From contig NC_069371.1 of assembly GCF_021730395.1 (NCBI RefSeq), positions 45,022,001-45,086,000 of the forward strand: 64,000 bases of DNA, written 5' to 3'. The notes under the pieces are model-generated. The model was not told the DNA's origin. It saw only the letters and a program-made list of their open reading frames with translations, and searched no databases. The translations under genes were made by a program, and so were the position numbers. Shown here piece by piece: positions 13,501-23,765 of this stretch (position 1 is its first letter; the number at the start of each line of letters is the position of its first letter). The stretch is from Mercenaria mercenaria. Lineage: Eukaryota > Mollusca > Bivalvia > Venerida > Veneridae.

Positions 13501-16500
13501 GTGCCGTGAACAAACACTATTCAGTGAGCAGTATTCACGGAGCCATGAACACTTGTTAGTAAGCAGTAGTCATGGTAATGTGAACACTACTCAGTACTCA
13601 CAGAACCGTAGACACTACTCAGTGAGCAGTACTCACGGTGCTGTGTACTAGATGATCAATGTTCTGTGAAAAGTACTCAGAGCTGTGATTACTCCACACT
13701 GATCATTAGCAATGATCACTGAGAAATTGTTACCCCAGCACACTTTGAGTCCTTCCAACTGAACATTTCTCACCACACTAAAAAAGGGACACCGTTATAA
13801 ACAAGAAATATCTTTAAAAATGATAGTCGGCGAATTGTAATAAGGAAAGAAGTTTACGAATTTTTCATCTAACATTCATCTTTCATCTAACATTTTTCAA
13901 ATTGCAAAACTAAACACCGCACTTTAACAATTTAAATGGTTCTCTTTTATTTTTTTCGCAAAGGTTTCGTAGGGATGCAATTTTGTTTCGTTTATCCTTA
14001 GATGAATAATTACAACAGTAGTTTGATGAAGGTTCATGAAGCGGTTCATGAGAAGAGGTCATTAAACGTGTTTATATTTTTAGCTAAATTGGTCCCTATC
14101 CCCATTTGTAACTATATAGCAGGAGACCTTACGATATTGTTACACATCGAGTTTGATGAAAATCCATTACATTTTAGTGGTTAATGCGAAGAAAGGCATA
14201 TCTACTTTTAGCTATAGTGGTCCCTAATAGGGCCCAAGTTCCTATATAAATAAATTTGGAAGGGGACCTTATAATGATGCTCCAGACCAAGTTGCCCAAA
14301 GATCCACCAAGCTGTTCATGAGACGCTGTATAAAGGTATTTCTAGTTTTAGCTCTAGAGCCCCTAAAAGGGGTCAATGTCCCCGCTGAACAAGTTGGCTG
14401 CGGGACTAATAAAATGCTACAAATCAAGTTTGATTAGAATACATGAGAAAATCAATTAAAGGATCTTTTTTTATTTATTATTTTATTTATTTCTAAAATA
14501 TGCCAACTGATCCCGCTTTACAAATAGCATATTCGCTATTCATGAATCTTTGGACAAGACGTCACACCTAAAAAAAAAAGTGAAGGTCAAGCAAAACATA
14601 CAATTGTAATTATTTCAATATTTCTTTTTTCATAAGCAAAGTTTAAACCGTAGTCTATCACATAGATAACTGAAATGCAGCGCACCTTCCTTTCAGTGTA
14701 ATGAGATTCAATCATTATATAGCATATATACAATAAAACAGATTTCAACTGAGTTCAATATTTGCATACCATACTTAAGAAAAATATTCATGTATAATAA
14801 ATCAGTTAAATAATATATAACAAATATATCAAAGCAAACAAGTACTCTTTTTAATATGCAATCTGAATAAGTCATTAAAAGCAAGAAGATTTTCATATAC
14901 AGACGAAAATTGTAAAAAAGGAAAATTTTTAAAAGTGCACTTCTCTACATAAAGACTCTTATCACACCCTTATTTATGTGATACGCAGACCGTATTCAGC
15001 TCTTTCTTAATTTGATATATGTTGGTATTTAAAAGGTTTTATCATATTTTTAAACTTACTTATCATTTTGAGAATATCAATATTCTTGCTAATATACTGG
15101 GGCCAAAGTTAGCTTTAAAAAACCGTAAACAGCGTCGTTTGGGGAAAATGCTTTGTCTACATTTCACTCAGCGTACACATTCAACAGAGTAAAAAGAAAT
15201 TGAAACTCTCGTCAATCAGGAGAGTGTTGCAAAAATCTTTCACTTTGATAAATTATCTATAATGCGTTATCAAGTAGTTTGATTCGCAAACTGAAGTCAC
15301 GTGGCATAGGTAACGAAAACGAATTTAGACGGCGTCGCCGAAAAAAAATGTGACCGTGCGACCACAAACACGCATCACAGAATCGATGCCCCTTTCTCTA
15401 ACGAAAAAAGGGGCGATATTTTGACAACCTACCATATCCGCTTTTGGGATAGGGTTATCAGTCAACTTTTAAACAAGGGGTTTGAAGAAATGGTTCTTTC
15501 TCACGTTTAAGCTGTGTAAAAGAGTCAATTTGTTTTCAGTTTTGACAATTAAAACCGAATATGATTATATAACTTTTTGGAAAATATGACGATGATTATT
15601 TTTTTCAGCTCTTGTAAAACTGATTTATTTGACTTTTAATAATGTTCAGTCAAGGTGCATATATATTTCAAGTTATGCAAAAATATACACTATTTTTGTA
15701 TGCAAATCTTTGCTTGAGGCAATATGCGCGCGATAATTAAATAGCCTTGAAAACCTGTCAATGGATAATACGACATTATCCGTGTCCATGATAACAAATA
15801 TAAATAAATGTACTAGTATACACAGAATTTAAAACAATCACTGTAACTGAACCAAAATTCTGGCTATGCTGATGTTCTGACCTCATAAGGGATAAAAAAA
15901 TCCTATCCTTGGGGAATACAACTAGAAATTGACCGCAACATTTGTTTTTCATTCCTGCATAACTTGAGGAAGAAAATTAGGCACATGTATCAATATGAAT
16001 CAACATCTTCAAGTACTTTTCTGTTTACCTGCTTGTAACGCGCATATAAAGTCACATTAGTATGAATACCTTTTACAACAGTTTTACTGTAAAACATCAA
16101 TAATTGTCATTCTTTGTATCAGATAATTTTTTGCGCCATTCTTTGAATTTATAAGTTCTAATTTTCAAAACTACAATAGTGATAATGAATGGGTAAAATT
16201 TGTACTTGACCTTTTGACATTTTTTTACCTTTTGACATGTTTTACATTTCATGAAAGGTTTGTTGCAACAATTCTACAAAACGATGCATGTAAAGAAATC
16301 CCTATTTTTTACAAAAAGCACCTTTTTCATTTTATGGCGGCCATCATGGACGCCATCTTTGATTTCTCAGCTCCCAATTTATGCCGGTGTAATGAAGTAT
16401 TTCGACCCCCATAGAATAATGACCCCCCGGTCATTATTCTATGGAAAAGGTGACCCCCCGGTCATGTATTATGACCTCCAGATCATAGTACTTGATCCCC

Positions 16501-16967
16501 ACGTGAAGTAAACTGAACCTACGAAGAAATATTGACTCCCATAAAAAAACGACCCCGGTCATTTGGTCAAATTTAGTGATAACTCATGTATCTAAGGCCT
16601 AATTGCTGCATTTTATGCCCCCCCCCGGGGGAAGGGGGGGGGGGGCACATAGATTTGCCATTGTATGTCCGTCCTTCCGTTTGACCATTAGCCCCAGATA
16701 CCCTTTACTTGACACAGAAATCAGAGCTTTTCCCCAAGGGAAAAGGGATTCTATTTCTAGACGCTGTACTTGGTGTATCATTTTTTTCAGGAAAATAACA
16801 ATTCCCCCAATACGTTCACAAAAAACACCGTGTCAATAATCCCTGCAAACTTCAGTATGAAGTAATTTTTCAGAAGAAAACTGCACAAGAAATGCTAGCA
16901 TAGAACTTAGTATTAATAGAGTTGCAATACTTAGCATTGGCAGTAAAGTAGGTGCGGCAACAATAGA

Positions 16968-17012
<45 letters not shown>

Positions 17013-18886
17013 CAGAGGTAGTGGCAGTTGCAGTAGCAGCAGCAGCACAGCAGCCAGAGGAATAAGTGACAGCAAACACAGCGCAGGAGAAGAAGAGGTA
17101 GATGTACAAAGACGTATTAGTGGAAGCAGGTATAGTAGTATCATAGTAGCAGTTGTAGTAGTAGTATAGAAGTAGTTTAGTAGAAGAAGAAGAAGTACAT
17201 GTAGTAAATAGCAATAGAAGTAGCGGCACCGTAGTAGTAGTACAATCAAAATGTTAACTATTGGCAATGGAGGGTATTAGGTTGAGATCAGTAAAATTGT
17301 CCGTTAGGTTTGGTGGAGATCACTTTTTTAAAAGATATTATCGTCGAAAATCTTTTTTTAAAAGGGCCCGGGGTTTTACACAGAAAGAGTAACTTTTTAA
17401 ATAGAATAATGTCCGGGATCGATAAATTTTAAAGAGAAATTCGAAAGTAGTAATTTCGGCGTGGGTATTTTACATGGAAGAGACACTTTTTCTATAGAAT
17501 AATAACCGGGTCGTTATTCTATGAATTCGAAGGGAGTCATTTAGGGAGTCAGTATTTTACCCTTGGAGGGGTCAGTTTTTTTCTATGAATAATGACCGGG
17601 GGGTCGTTATTCTATAGAGTTTTCAAAGGGAGTCAGTTTTTTATAAGGGGAGTCAATATTTTACAGGAAAGGAGTCACATATTCTATAGAATAAGGACCG
17701 GGGGGTCGTTATTTTATGGGGGTCGAAATACTTCATTACACCGGCACTTTCAGAATCTACAAACTTTTACAAACATTTCGGTATATAACATGTCTTGTTA
17801 AAAATAGGGTCCGGGTTACCTCTAGAAATAGTGGACTTTCTTGGCCGAAGTCACCCTATCATTTCGTCTGCCTTGATGATTCAAAATTCGTTTCACAGAT
17901 TTAAACGGAGGGTATTTTATTAATCAGCAAACAAGCATGGAATTCCTATAGTAAGTATAGAGCGATGATAAGAAATTAATCATTTGAGCCGTGCCATGAG
18001 AAAACCAACATAGTGGGTTTGCGACCAGCATGGATCCAGACCAGCCTGCGCATCCGCGCAGTCTGGTCAGGATCCATGCTGTTCGCCAACAGTTTCTATA
18101 ATTGCAATAGGCTTTGAAAGCGAAAAGCATGGATCCTGACCAGACTGCGCGGATGCGCAGGCTGGTCTGGATCCATGCTGGTCGCAAACGCACTATGTTC
18201 GTTTTCTCATGGTGCGGTTCATTTCTCTTATGATTTTTATGAAAAGAGCTACAGTAATCAAAAGTGGATCTATTTTTTTTTAAACTATTGTGAAAATAAT
18301 TAATAACTTAACTTTTCTCGCAATGTATATATTCAATGTCATATTTCGCAAATCTTCAAGAGAAGCACAAGTATAGAAAATGTATTAGAGGAAATGAAGT
18401 CACTTCTTATCTGATTTCCTGAGCCGCAAACGCATGGAGTGGTCATAAAATACCGTTGCATATCATAGTGTTACCTGCATAATCTCGGAAATCTGCCAAC
18501 TTTTTCGGTGTGACTCGAAGAAATTTGAAAAAAAAAGTAAAAAAAAAAACATCAGTTGTCGGCATTCTGAGTTAGGATGATTTGAATCTCGAAAGATATC
18601 TTCGTTATGCAACTTTTTTCCGGATAAATACGGAGAGAAGTTTCTGAACTTACGTTGTTGAAATGAGTGGTCGGCGTACAACAACCGTTCACAGTAGCAT
18701 ACTTCACCCTTAGGTTAGAATACTGTCAAATAAGTTCCTAACGCCAAAATCATCTAAAAGAGCTTGACTCATAAAAAATCAATATGATATAATTATCTTA
18801 CTTGGTTCAGGTAATTCAGTTCCTCCAACACAAACCAATGCCATCAACAAAGCAAGTGCTTGCGCAAGAAAATGTATGCGCATCAT
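2170..18886 (-). CDS. Secreted fucolectin-domain lectin with PAN/apple-like tail, four exons
   Basis: Spliced gene of 237 aa with exons 18802-18886, 10935-11147, 4113-4322 and 2170-2375; every junction is GT-AG and phase 1. Residues 1-about 23 form a signal peptide (MMRIHFLAQALALLMALVCV), so the product enters the secretory pathway. Residues 30-165 are a fucolectin (F5/8 type C, FTP) domain: NLAFGK start, AVDGN, SCTHT, PSWEVDLG and the hallmark NRKDCCGER. His68, Arg95 and Arg102 have the spacing (27 and 7) that I recall for the fucose-binding His/Arg/Arg of eel agglutinin, so binding of a fucose-like sugar is inferred. Residues 170-237 hold CAYYC-x5-C-x11-C, a PAN/apple-like cysteine pattern, then a stop. 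Introns are 7654, 6612 and 1737 bp, filled with repeats. Immune or egg-surface recognition is plausible but not shown. The four open exons joining in frame make this a confident gene; whether the PAN tail is always included is less certain. Confidence 0.88.
2924..3598 (+). mobile_element. MITE family 1 copy split by a SINE insertion
   Basis: The left half (2924-3016) and right half (about 3410-3598) share a 16-bp sequence, CAGTCTGGTCAGGATC versus CAGACTGGTCAGGATC, as expected for a target-site duplication around the insert. Confidence 0.7.
3017..3409 (-). mobile_element. tRNA-derived SINE inserted in a MITE
   Basis: On the minus strand a tRNA-like part reads TAGCTCAGTCGGTAGG (A box) and, further on, GTGGTCCCGGGTAAGAGCC (B-box region) at about 3190-3260. 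It is flanked by a 16-bp duplication of the host MITE. It cannot form a normal cloverleaf, so it is not a tRNA gene. Confidence 0.55.
3618..3980. mobile_element. MITE with 22-bp TIRs and an internal tRNA-like segment
   Basis: Ends TTTAAAGCAGCATGCCTCC and inverse (ATCTGGAGGCATGCAGCTTT). Inside, TATCGAACCCCGGACCGCC resembles a tRNA T-arm on the minus strand. Lies in lectin intron 3. Confidence 0.55.
4113..4322 (-). CDS. Lectin exon 3: C-terminal half of fucolectin domain
   Basis: Acceptor CATTTTAG; completes the GER motif started in exon 2, then runs ERLRAVVLYIG, RWVRLTLHL and LCEVQVMGYY, the expected closing strands of the fold. The exon ends at a strong GTAAGT donor. If unspliced, the frame would read on for only a few residues to a stop at 4084, giving a shorter lectin without the PAN-like tail. 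Confidence 0.88.
4400..6800. other. Lectin intron 2, left part: nothing recognised
   Basis: AT-rich DNA with a short poly(C) run at 5638-5651 and a palindromic AAAGTGACACC/GGTGTCACTTT-like repeat fragment near 5500-5820. Frames here lack coding character. Confidence 0.4.
6001..6022. repeat. (AT)n microsatellite
   Basis: About 11 TA units. A shorter one occurs at 2031-2046. Confidence 0.8.
7543..7583. repeat. 41-bp poly(C) tract
   Basis: A run of about 40 C after CCCCTTCC. Long pure homopolymers are unreliable in assemblies; this one lies in a stretch that shows other signs of poor consensus. Confidence 0.75.
8050..8284 (+). mobile_element. MITE family 1 copy with many single-base losses
   Basis: The same layout as the copy at 17984, but single or double bases are missing at many places (for example GGTCAGGTCCATGCG for GGTCAGGATCCATGCTG), often the same word on both arms. 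Either it is decayed or the consensus sequence is poor here. Confidence 0.7.
9669..9874 (+). mobile_element. MITE family 1 copy, part of left arm deleted
   Basis: The right arm is complete to GGCACGGCTCAT; the left arm jumps from GCGCATCC to CATGCTGTTC. Lies in lectin intron 2. Confidence 0.7.
10644..10795 (+). mobile_element. MITE family 1 copy, right arm missing
   Basis: The left arm and loop are intact; it ends abruptly after GCGAACAGCAT. Only 140 bp from lectin exon 2. Confidence 0.7.
10935..11147 (-). CDS. Lectin exon 2: N-terminal half of fucolectin domain
   Basis: Acceptor AATTCAG, donor GTGAGT; 213 bp, a symmetric phase 1-1 exon. It carries NLAFGKKAYQS, AVDGNTN, SCTHTNN, HPSWEVDLGENA and VRIFNRKDCC, which match the core of fucolectin/tachylectin-4/pentraxin-1 (FTP) domains, including the putative ligand residues His68 and Arg95 and the adjacent Cys-Cys pair. 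Confidence 0.9.
11455..11645 (-). mobile_element. MITE family 2 copy
   Basis: Contains TTAGCCTGCTGG, GATTCTGCCTTTGCGACCAG and TCAGTCAGTAAATTTT. The same words occur inverted at 22505-22605, 34783-34985 and 36557-36742. It is a palindromic dispersed element with a TGCACATCCGTGCAGTC core. Confidence 0.65.
11747..11956. mobile_element. MITE with TACTGTGAAATCATTT inverted ends
   Basis: The 210-bp element begins TACTGTGAAATCAT and ends with the inverse, with TA at both ends; it is internally rich in GCGCGAA words. Lies in lectin intron 1. Confidence 0.75.
12110..12235 (-). mobile_element. Dispersed MITE family 3 copy
   Basis: On the minus strand, TTTTGTAACCATGGT, CAGTCAGTATGT, ATGCAAAAATGTGCG and CCGTGCGCT. 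Related copies lie at about 40500-40700 and 60885-61050 on the plus strand. Confidence 0.55.
12725..13130 (+). repeat. Dispersed repeat, intact copy of the family hit by the Ginger1-like element
   Basis: Contains TGCCGGCATAAATTGG, AAGATGGCGTC and AAAGGTCAAAAGGTC in order. The same landmarks occur inverted at about 16040-16387 and 17741-17905, with the nested element between them. Confidence 0.6.
13130..13690 (+). repeat. Minisatellite, 35-36-bp units with hairpin core
   Basis: About 15 variable units of the form GTGAGCAGTACTCACGG plus AATGTGAACACTACTCA. Each contains the short inverted repeat GTGAG/CTCAC. Lies in lectin intron 1. Confidence 0.85.
13985..14450 (+). repeat. Degenerate tandem array, about 135-bp units
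   Basis: Three diverged units, each with a TTCATGAGA-like start, TTTTAGCTnTAG and CCCCTAAAAGGGG-type motifs. Non-coding. Confidence 0.5.
14460..16030. other. Lectin intron 1, middle: nothing recognised
   Basis: AT-rich. 15290-15480 contains a GGCGTCGCCG patch and GCCCCTTTCTC/GAAAAAAGGGGC inverted words, possibly the end of an unclassified element. Confidence 0.35.
16388..17740. mobile_element. Non-autonomous Ginger1-like element with CCGG target duplication
   Basis: Ends TGTAATGAAGTATTTCGACC and its exact inverse, flanked by CCGG at 16384-16387 and 17741-17744. TGT...ACA ends with a 4-bp CCGG duplication are as I recall for the Ginger1 superfamily. Subterminal regions repeat a palindrome of type TAGAATAATGACC many times. 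The core has a poly(C)/poly(G) tract and a TAG microsatellite and no transposase. It interrupts an older repeat whose intact copy lies at about 12725-13130. Confidence 0.75.
16968..17011 (+). repeat. (TAG)n microsatellite in the Ginger1-like element
   Basis: About 14 AGT/TAG units within a wider 16960-17230 zone of TAG- and CAG-like triplets. Responsible for Leu/Thr-rich spurious frames on the minus strand. Confidence 0.85.
17984..18222 (+). mobile_element. Palindromic MITE family 1, best-preserved copy
   Basis: About 240 bp, nearly a perfect palindrome: GAGCCGTGCCATGAGAAAAC at one end and the inverse at the other, with GCGACCAGCATGGATCCAGA inside. It would fold into one long hairpin. It serves as reference for the other copies here. 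Lies in lectin intron 1. Confidence 0.85.
18802..18886 (-). CDS. Lectin exon 1: signal peptide
   Basis: Codes residues 1-28 and the first base of codon 29, then splices at GTAAGA. Two Met codons open the exon; the first is taken as the start and the choice changes one residue. The segment is hydrophobic (LALLMALVCVGG), a good secretion signal. It begins about 80 bp downstream of a TATA box on the same strand. Confidence 0.85.
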
Positions 18887-18966
18887 TGCAATAGGCGCTA
18901 AACGTATTACAGTTTAAGACTTTCCGGTAGATTTTCAGGCAATGTGCCACCTTGTAATCTCCGCTG

Positions 18967-18973
18967 TTTTATA
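18967..18973 (-). promoter_or_regulatory. TATA box of the lectin gene
   Basis: TATAAAA on the minus strand, 81 bp upstream of the first ATG of the lectin, which leaves a 5' UTR of about 50 nt. Position and orientation fit a focused core promoter. Nothing else recognisable lies immediately upstream. Confidence 0.55.
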
Positions 18974-19129
18974 GTACATTCAGGGTCATGTAACGCTAGA
19001 CTGGTTTCAAATGGAACCAATAAAGTCATATGTCTGACTATGGAACGCCGCAGCAGCCTAATGTAACATATCGTAAAACGATTTGTTCAAGTTCGTCAAT
19101 CTTTGGATTATATGGCGTCTTCTTAGATG

Positions 19130-19325
19130 AGGTGCCTCCGTGTCCGAGTGGTCAAGGCCGCTGACTTTGAATCACTATCCCTTTGCCTATTACAGATCGA
19201 AACCGCACTTGGATTGTAAAATTCGTCTGGTGAGGAAGCCGTCCAGCTGGCTAACGGAAGGCCATTGATACTACCGAGGTTCCCGTCCATCCCCGAACGT
19301 TACAACACCAACAAAACAAACTTAA
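19130..19325 (+). mobile_element. tRNA-Ser/Leu-related SINE
   Basis: Head GTGTCCGAGTGGTCAAGGCC (A-box type), then a body GAGGAAGCCGTCCAGCTGG and an AAC-rich tail. The tRNA-like part is degenerate in its B box. A second remnant of the family lies inverted at 48260-48420. Confidence 0.6.
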
Positions 19326-20397
19326 GCAAATCGATTTGCTCATCTCACTTAAAACAATACTATATTTCTTTGTTACTGAGCAATAAATTGTTCATTCAAT
19401 ATGCACTTTTCTCCCGCCACACGCACGCACGTACGCACACACACATATAAGTTTACTTGTATTATATAAATGACAGTATAAGATTCAATTTTGAAGATTT
19501 TAGCGGACACGACTTTTTCACGATTAAAGAAGTTCATCTGTTTCCATTCGTTTTATTAAATGTATTCTAATATTTGCAGAATACGGTATGAAAGAAAACT
19601 CATCTGGATTCAAGTGTGGATTAAAATCAGTTAAATTACCGATGCGGGTATATTTGCAGCTGTAGTGTAACAGGGTCTAAAGTTCACTATTCTAGCTACA
19701 ACAACAACAACTCTGTTCTCTATAATAACTACTGTTTAATATAGTACTATGTTCTGAGTTAATATATACAACAATGTATTTCTTCACAATTCCCTAACAT
19801 AATCTCTATTATTTCATTAATGTCTAATTCTAACAATAATAATTCATTATAAATTGCCTCGGCTCTAAATTATCTTAAATCGTATGGAGTATCGGCATAC
19901 GTTACTATCATTCGCACGGGCAAATTTGATACTGAAGTTCTATCTAGAAATTAGCGGTATTTGGAAAATTCGTAGGGGGACTAAATTGTTTTTCTCCAAA
20001 AGGGGACCATTTTGAAACCCTAATAATAAAAACATGTCATTATTTCATTTAGTCATCTGTCATAACAATTAGTTAGAACAAACAACAATCATGACGCAGC
20101 CAATAACGTGGCCAGAGGGTAATTAACCTGGACGAGATATCTTAACCTGTCATTTTCCAGATGTAAACAAACGCTGAAGTTATTTAAAGTAGCATTCCGA
20201 AATTCTTTGTGTGTGACATATAACTGACCGATGACTTATAACTGACCGAAAAACAAGATAAAATATGCTTATCTAAATAAGTATAATGAATTCATATAGT
20301 CATTATACGACACTGCTACATGACCTTTATTGTAGAAACAAATAGCATGCGTAGATCAAGTTTTAAGGATGTGTGAATATCTTTTAGAGTTTCGTAC

Positions 20398-20475
20398 CTG
20401 CAGTTTCAAGTCAGGTTCTCCAAGCCGCACATACAACCAAAGAAGATTTTTAAACTCCTCGTTGAATCCTTTCAT
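20398..20475 (-). CDS. Candidate orphan exon, unknown gene
   Basis: On the minus strand, TTTTAG acceptor, 78 bp open in phase 0 (MKGFNEEFKNLL then WLYVRLGEPDLKLQ), then a CAG/GTACG donor. The composition looks coding rather than repeat-like. It lies about 1.4 kb upstream of the lectin TATA box, so it should belong to another gene or to a decayed one. I found no partner exons and do not recognise it. Confidence 0.3.
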
Positions 20476-20479
20476 CTAA

Positions 20480-23400
20480 AATATAATGTAGAATATCACA
20501 ATACATACACTTGAGACTGCTGCCGATCAGTTACGCTTATTTGGAGCTAATGTACTTGATAAATATCTAAATGGCGCTAATGAAACGTCTACAATGATAT
20601 TACAGGTACCTCCTTACTGAGATCCAAATCTTGACGAAAATACCGCTTGCTTAAGAGAATACAAGAGCTAAACATGCATTAATAATACACATAACATATC
20701 GTAAAGTCTCACGTTACTTCGCGTCTTAGTACGAGACGTTATCATTGTGCTGTTAATTGCTACAACATTTAAATTTTAGTGATTAGAACTAGAAACGCTA
20801 ATATTATCACATGTTTCAAGAAACGGGCTCCAAGAAACGAAACAATAGCAGTGTATGTATGGACCAAATATCGTGGTAAAAGATCACATTGTAAAGGCAA
20901 TTGTGCGAAATCATTTTAAAATCAGATAAAGCAGTTTCTGATAAGAAGAATATTTAAGTGTCTGCTATATATATGTATGGAAAGGTGAACATGCCCTCTG
21001 ACGGCCGTAATTTTTGGTGAGACACACTATTCTGAAACAGTCGTGGTGCAGAAACTCCAAAGGAACATACTTGAGATATATATTTCAAAATCGGAAAACC
21101 GTTTCTGCCAAACCAAGTTATAAAATTTTCAGATATAACTATATAAGCAAAAGCGAACATGGCTTTAGCGGTCAATCAACTAATCGGTATACCTTGAATA
21201 ATCGTGGAAGATTGTCACCCAATTAGAATTACAGTAAAATGATTTTGAAATCTGGCAATGGTATCTAACAAGAAAACTTTATCTATCTTTTTCCGTTGCC
21301 GTATAAGTCTGAAATCTAAACGGAATGGATTTCTTTGAACAAGTTAAGAAGAAGACCACCTAATCAGCCGCATCAACCAAATAGTTTGAGAGAAGATGTC
21401 GTTTACAGGAAATTTTAAGGTCAACGGACGGATGGACGGACGAACGACCGACGAATTGCGTTCGCCTTACACACGTCGTATTCCGGTATGCTAAAATGAC
21501 CCACTAACTTTGTTATCATTGGTTTGTGTCTTAGAGTTCCAAACAACATCTATAAATGCAATGACGAGGGTATAGATAATCCGATCAGAAAAGCAAATAT
21601 CGTCGCTGAGGAAGTCGATTTCAGTTTGCTAGTTTACTTATAATTTGTATTACCACCCTCCTCTTGAACACTTACAAGTAAATATTATATGTAATTTAGA
21701 AGAGCTAACTGAATTCAAATTAAGCTGCCTGCAGGGAAATCATTGTTACACGGTTTTGTTTCCAAACAACGCCAAACATGTGCATAGGAAAAAGACTTGA
21801 TTAGTCACACGTTCAGTTAAAAGTACAAATTAAAGTTTAAATTTTCATGGTAGTTGCTTTTCCATTACTTTTAGAACCTCTCAAGCTGTAACTTGCATCA
21901 GATTACAGCTCCTTGAAAGGTTAACTCAATTAAATAGTGACAACCTCCCTTCTACATAAATCTCTCATTTCATTTAAGAATCACATCTGAGAAAGAATCC
22001 TTAAACTTGTATTTTGGAAAAGTTATTGCTTTAGAAACTAAATGTAGAAGAAAACCAGAGGGATCCACACCGACTCCTAAGTCACGGGCTGTAAACACTG
22101 TCTCTCACTCTTTATGGTGGCGAGTTGAAAAAAGAGCCAGTGATACTTCCGAGGCGGCGCTAATGACTGGAACTACACGATAAATGACAAAGTTTATTTT
22201 TTACTTTCTGTAACGACTTTAAGTCTTTATTTTAAAAAGGAGCAATGTTATTCCACTCAGAATTGATTAAGCTTCTTATGTATGCAGGGTGATCTGCAGT
22301 GCGAAGGCATTTCTTGACGTGAGAACTTTTGAAAGTTGTGAAATAGGACCGAATTAAACCGAAAGTGGTCATATGTCTATGTATTTCGCCCTAATTTACA
22401 CAAGTGAGAGATTTCAAAGTCATCATTCAAATGTTGTTGTACTGTATGATATACGTGATTTGTTGGCGGATTTCTACCGGCTATGTGTATTTTTTTGGCA
22501 AAGTCACGAACAATTTATTTACTGACTGAAAAGCGAACAGTGTAGACCATGATCAGCCTGCACATCCGCAAAGGCAGAATCACTTGCCGCCAGCAGGCTA
22601 AATGTTATTTTTAAACCTTTGAATAAAGACCAACTTCCAGTAAAGACCTTAAGGTTGGTCTTTATAGACAAGTTTCACTGTATACCTTTTTAAATCTCAT
22701 GAGCAAAAATACAGTTACACTATCGATGAAACACGACGCAACTGTTTTATGATCTTCATTTCTGTGGCTACTTTAGGAAAGAAAATAATCAGGACTATTC
22801 TAAAATCGATATTTTGAAATAAGATTGTGAATGGTTTCGTAAAGGTATTGATCCCGCTCATAACTTAATTAATGGTAACACAGTCACTACCAAACTGAAT
22901 CTAACAGACTATTGCAATAGTTCCGGTTTGATACATACACACGACAAAAGAAAATAAACAAGAAGAAGTAAAACTGTTGGTGTAATAGTTTTGGTATAAT
23001 ACTAGCTTACAAAATTTAAAGTTTGGTAAAAACCTACCTGTTTGAGTTTTGATTTTTTTCCTGAAAGCAAATTATTGGCTGATTTGATTTTGGCAAGTCA
23101 GTCACAATGACCCTATCACAAATAGATTTAGAAGCCTTTTAGCACATTCTGGACAATCAAAGATTAAAGTGCATAAATGTGTCAAAGTTGAGACAACAAT
23201 AAAGTTTTGACAAGTGTCATGAAAACATAAAAAGAATGTTCGTTATTTAAAATTTTAGCAACATAAACTTATTGAATAATTTATCCTTATTGTGGTTTCT
23301 ACATCAAAAAGATATACATTTTTGTGATAACTGACTTTTAACATTTTTTTCTGATTTTTCACTGCACAACACATTTAACTGGTATTCCTGAAATATTCGC

Positions 23401-23650
23401 AATAACTAGGTTTTACTTTCGTTGTCGGCTGGCTGGAAACAGATATTTCATGTATTGCTTCGGATTTTGTGACATTGAATGTTATTAATGCACAATGTTT
23501 TCCGTAGAAGTTAGTCTTTTTGATTACCGTTTTAAATGTTTGTTGTTGTTTTTTTTTGTACGAAAAAAAAATGTCTTTTTGATAGTGCATAACAACTTGT
23601 TCATACCCGTGTTAGGTTGTAATTTGTCCTCGCTATTTTGTCACCGTTAT
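20480..23650. other. Intergenic, mostly unassigned repeats
   Basis: A GACGGACGGATGGACGGACG-type tract at about 21420-21460 marks the end of another dispersed repeat, and MITE family 2 lies at 22505-22605. Otherwise no supported gene on either strand. Confidence 0.4.
22505..22605 (+). mobile_element. MITE family 2 partial copy
   Basis: TTACTGACTGAAAAGCGAAC, GACCATGATCAGCCTGCACA and GCCAGCAGGCTAAA. One arm is shortened. Confidence 0.6.
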
Positions 23651-23659
23651 CATTTTATT

Positions 23660-23765
23660 GTTTTATTACTAGCCTGTCAATGTGATAAAGGCGCTAGGAC
23701 TTGGAATTGATATTGATAATGGCGAGAAAATATCAATTTAGCGGATGATGTTGTTTTATACGGAA
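23660..23765 (+). pseudogene. LINE reverse-transcriptase remnant
   Basis: In two frames split by an indel the sequence reads IKALGLGIDIDNGEKISI and then ADDVVLYGS, resembling the catalytic ADD box of non-LTR reverse transcriptases and the residues before it. Short and dead. Confidence 0.4.

Noticed and set aside
13130-13690. CRISPR-like array of short repeats
   Set aside because: Units are adjacent and variable without unique spacers, in an animal genome; it is a minisatellite.
16833-17267. 144-aa leucine-rich and 119-aa threonine-rich minus-strand frames
   Set aside because: Translations of the TAG/CTA microsatellite inside the Ginger1-like element.
19130-19215. Possible tRNA-Ser/Leu gene
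   Set aside because: B box and acceptor pairing are lost and a SINE body and tail follow.
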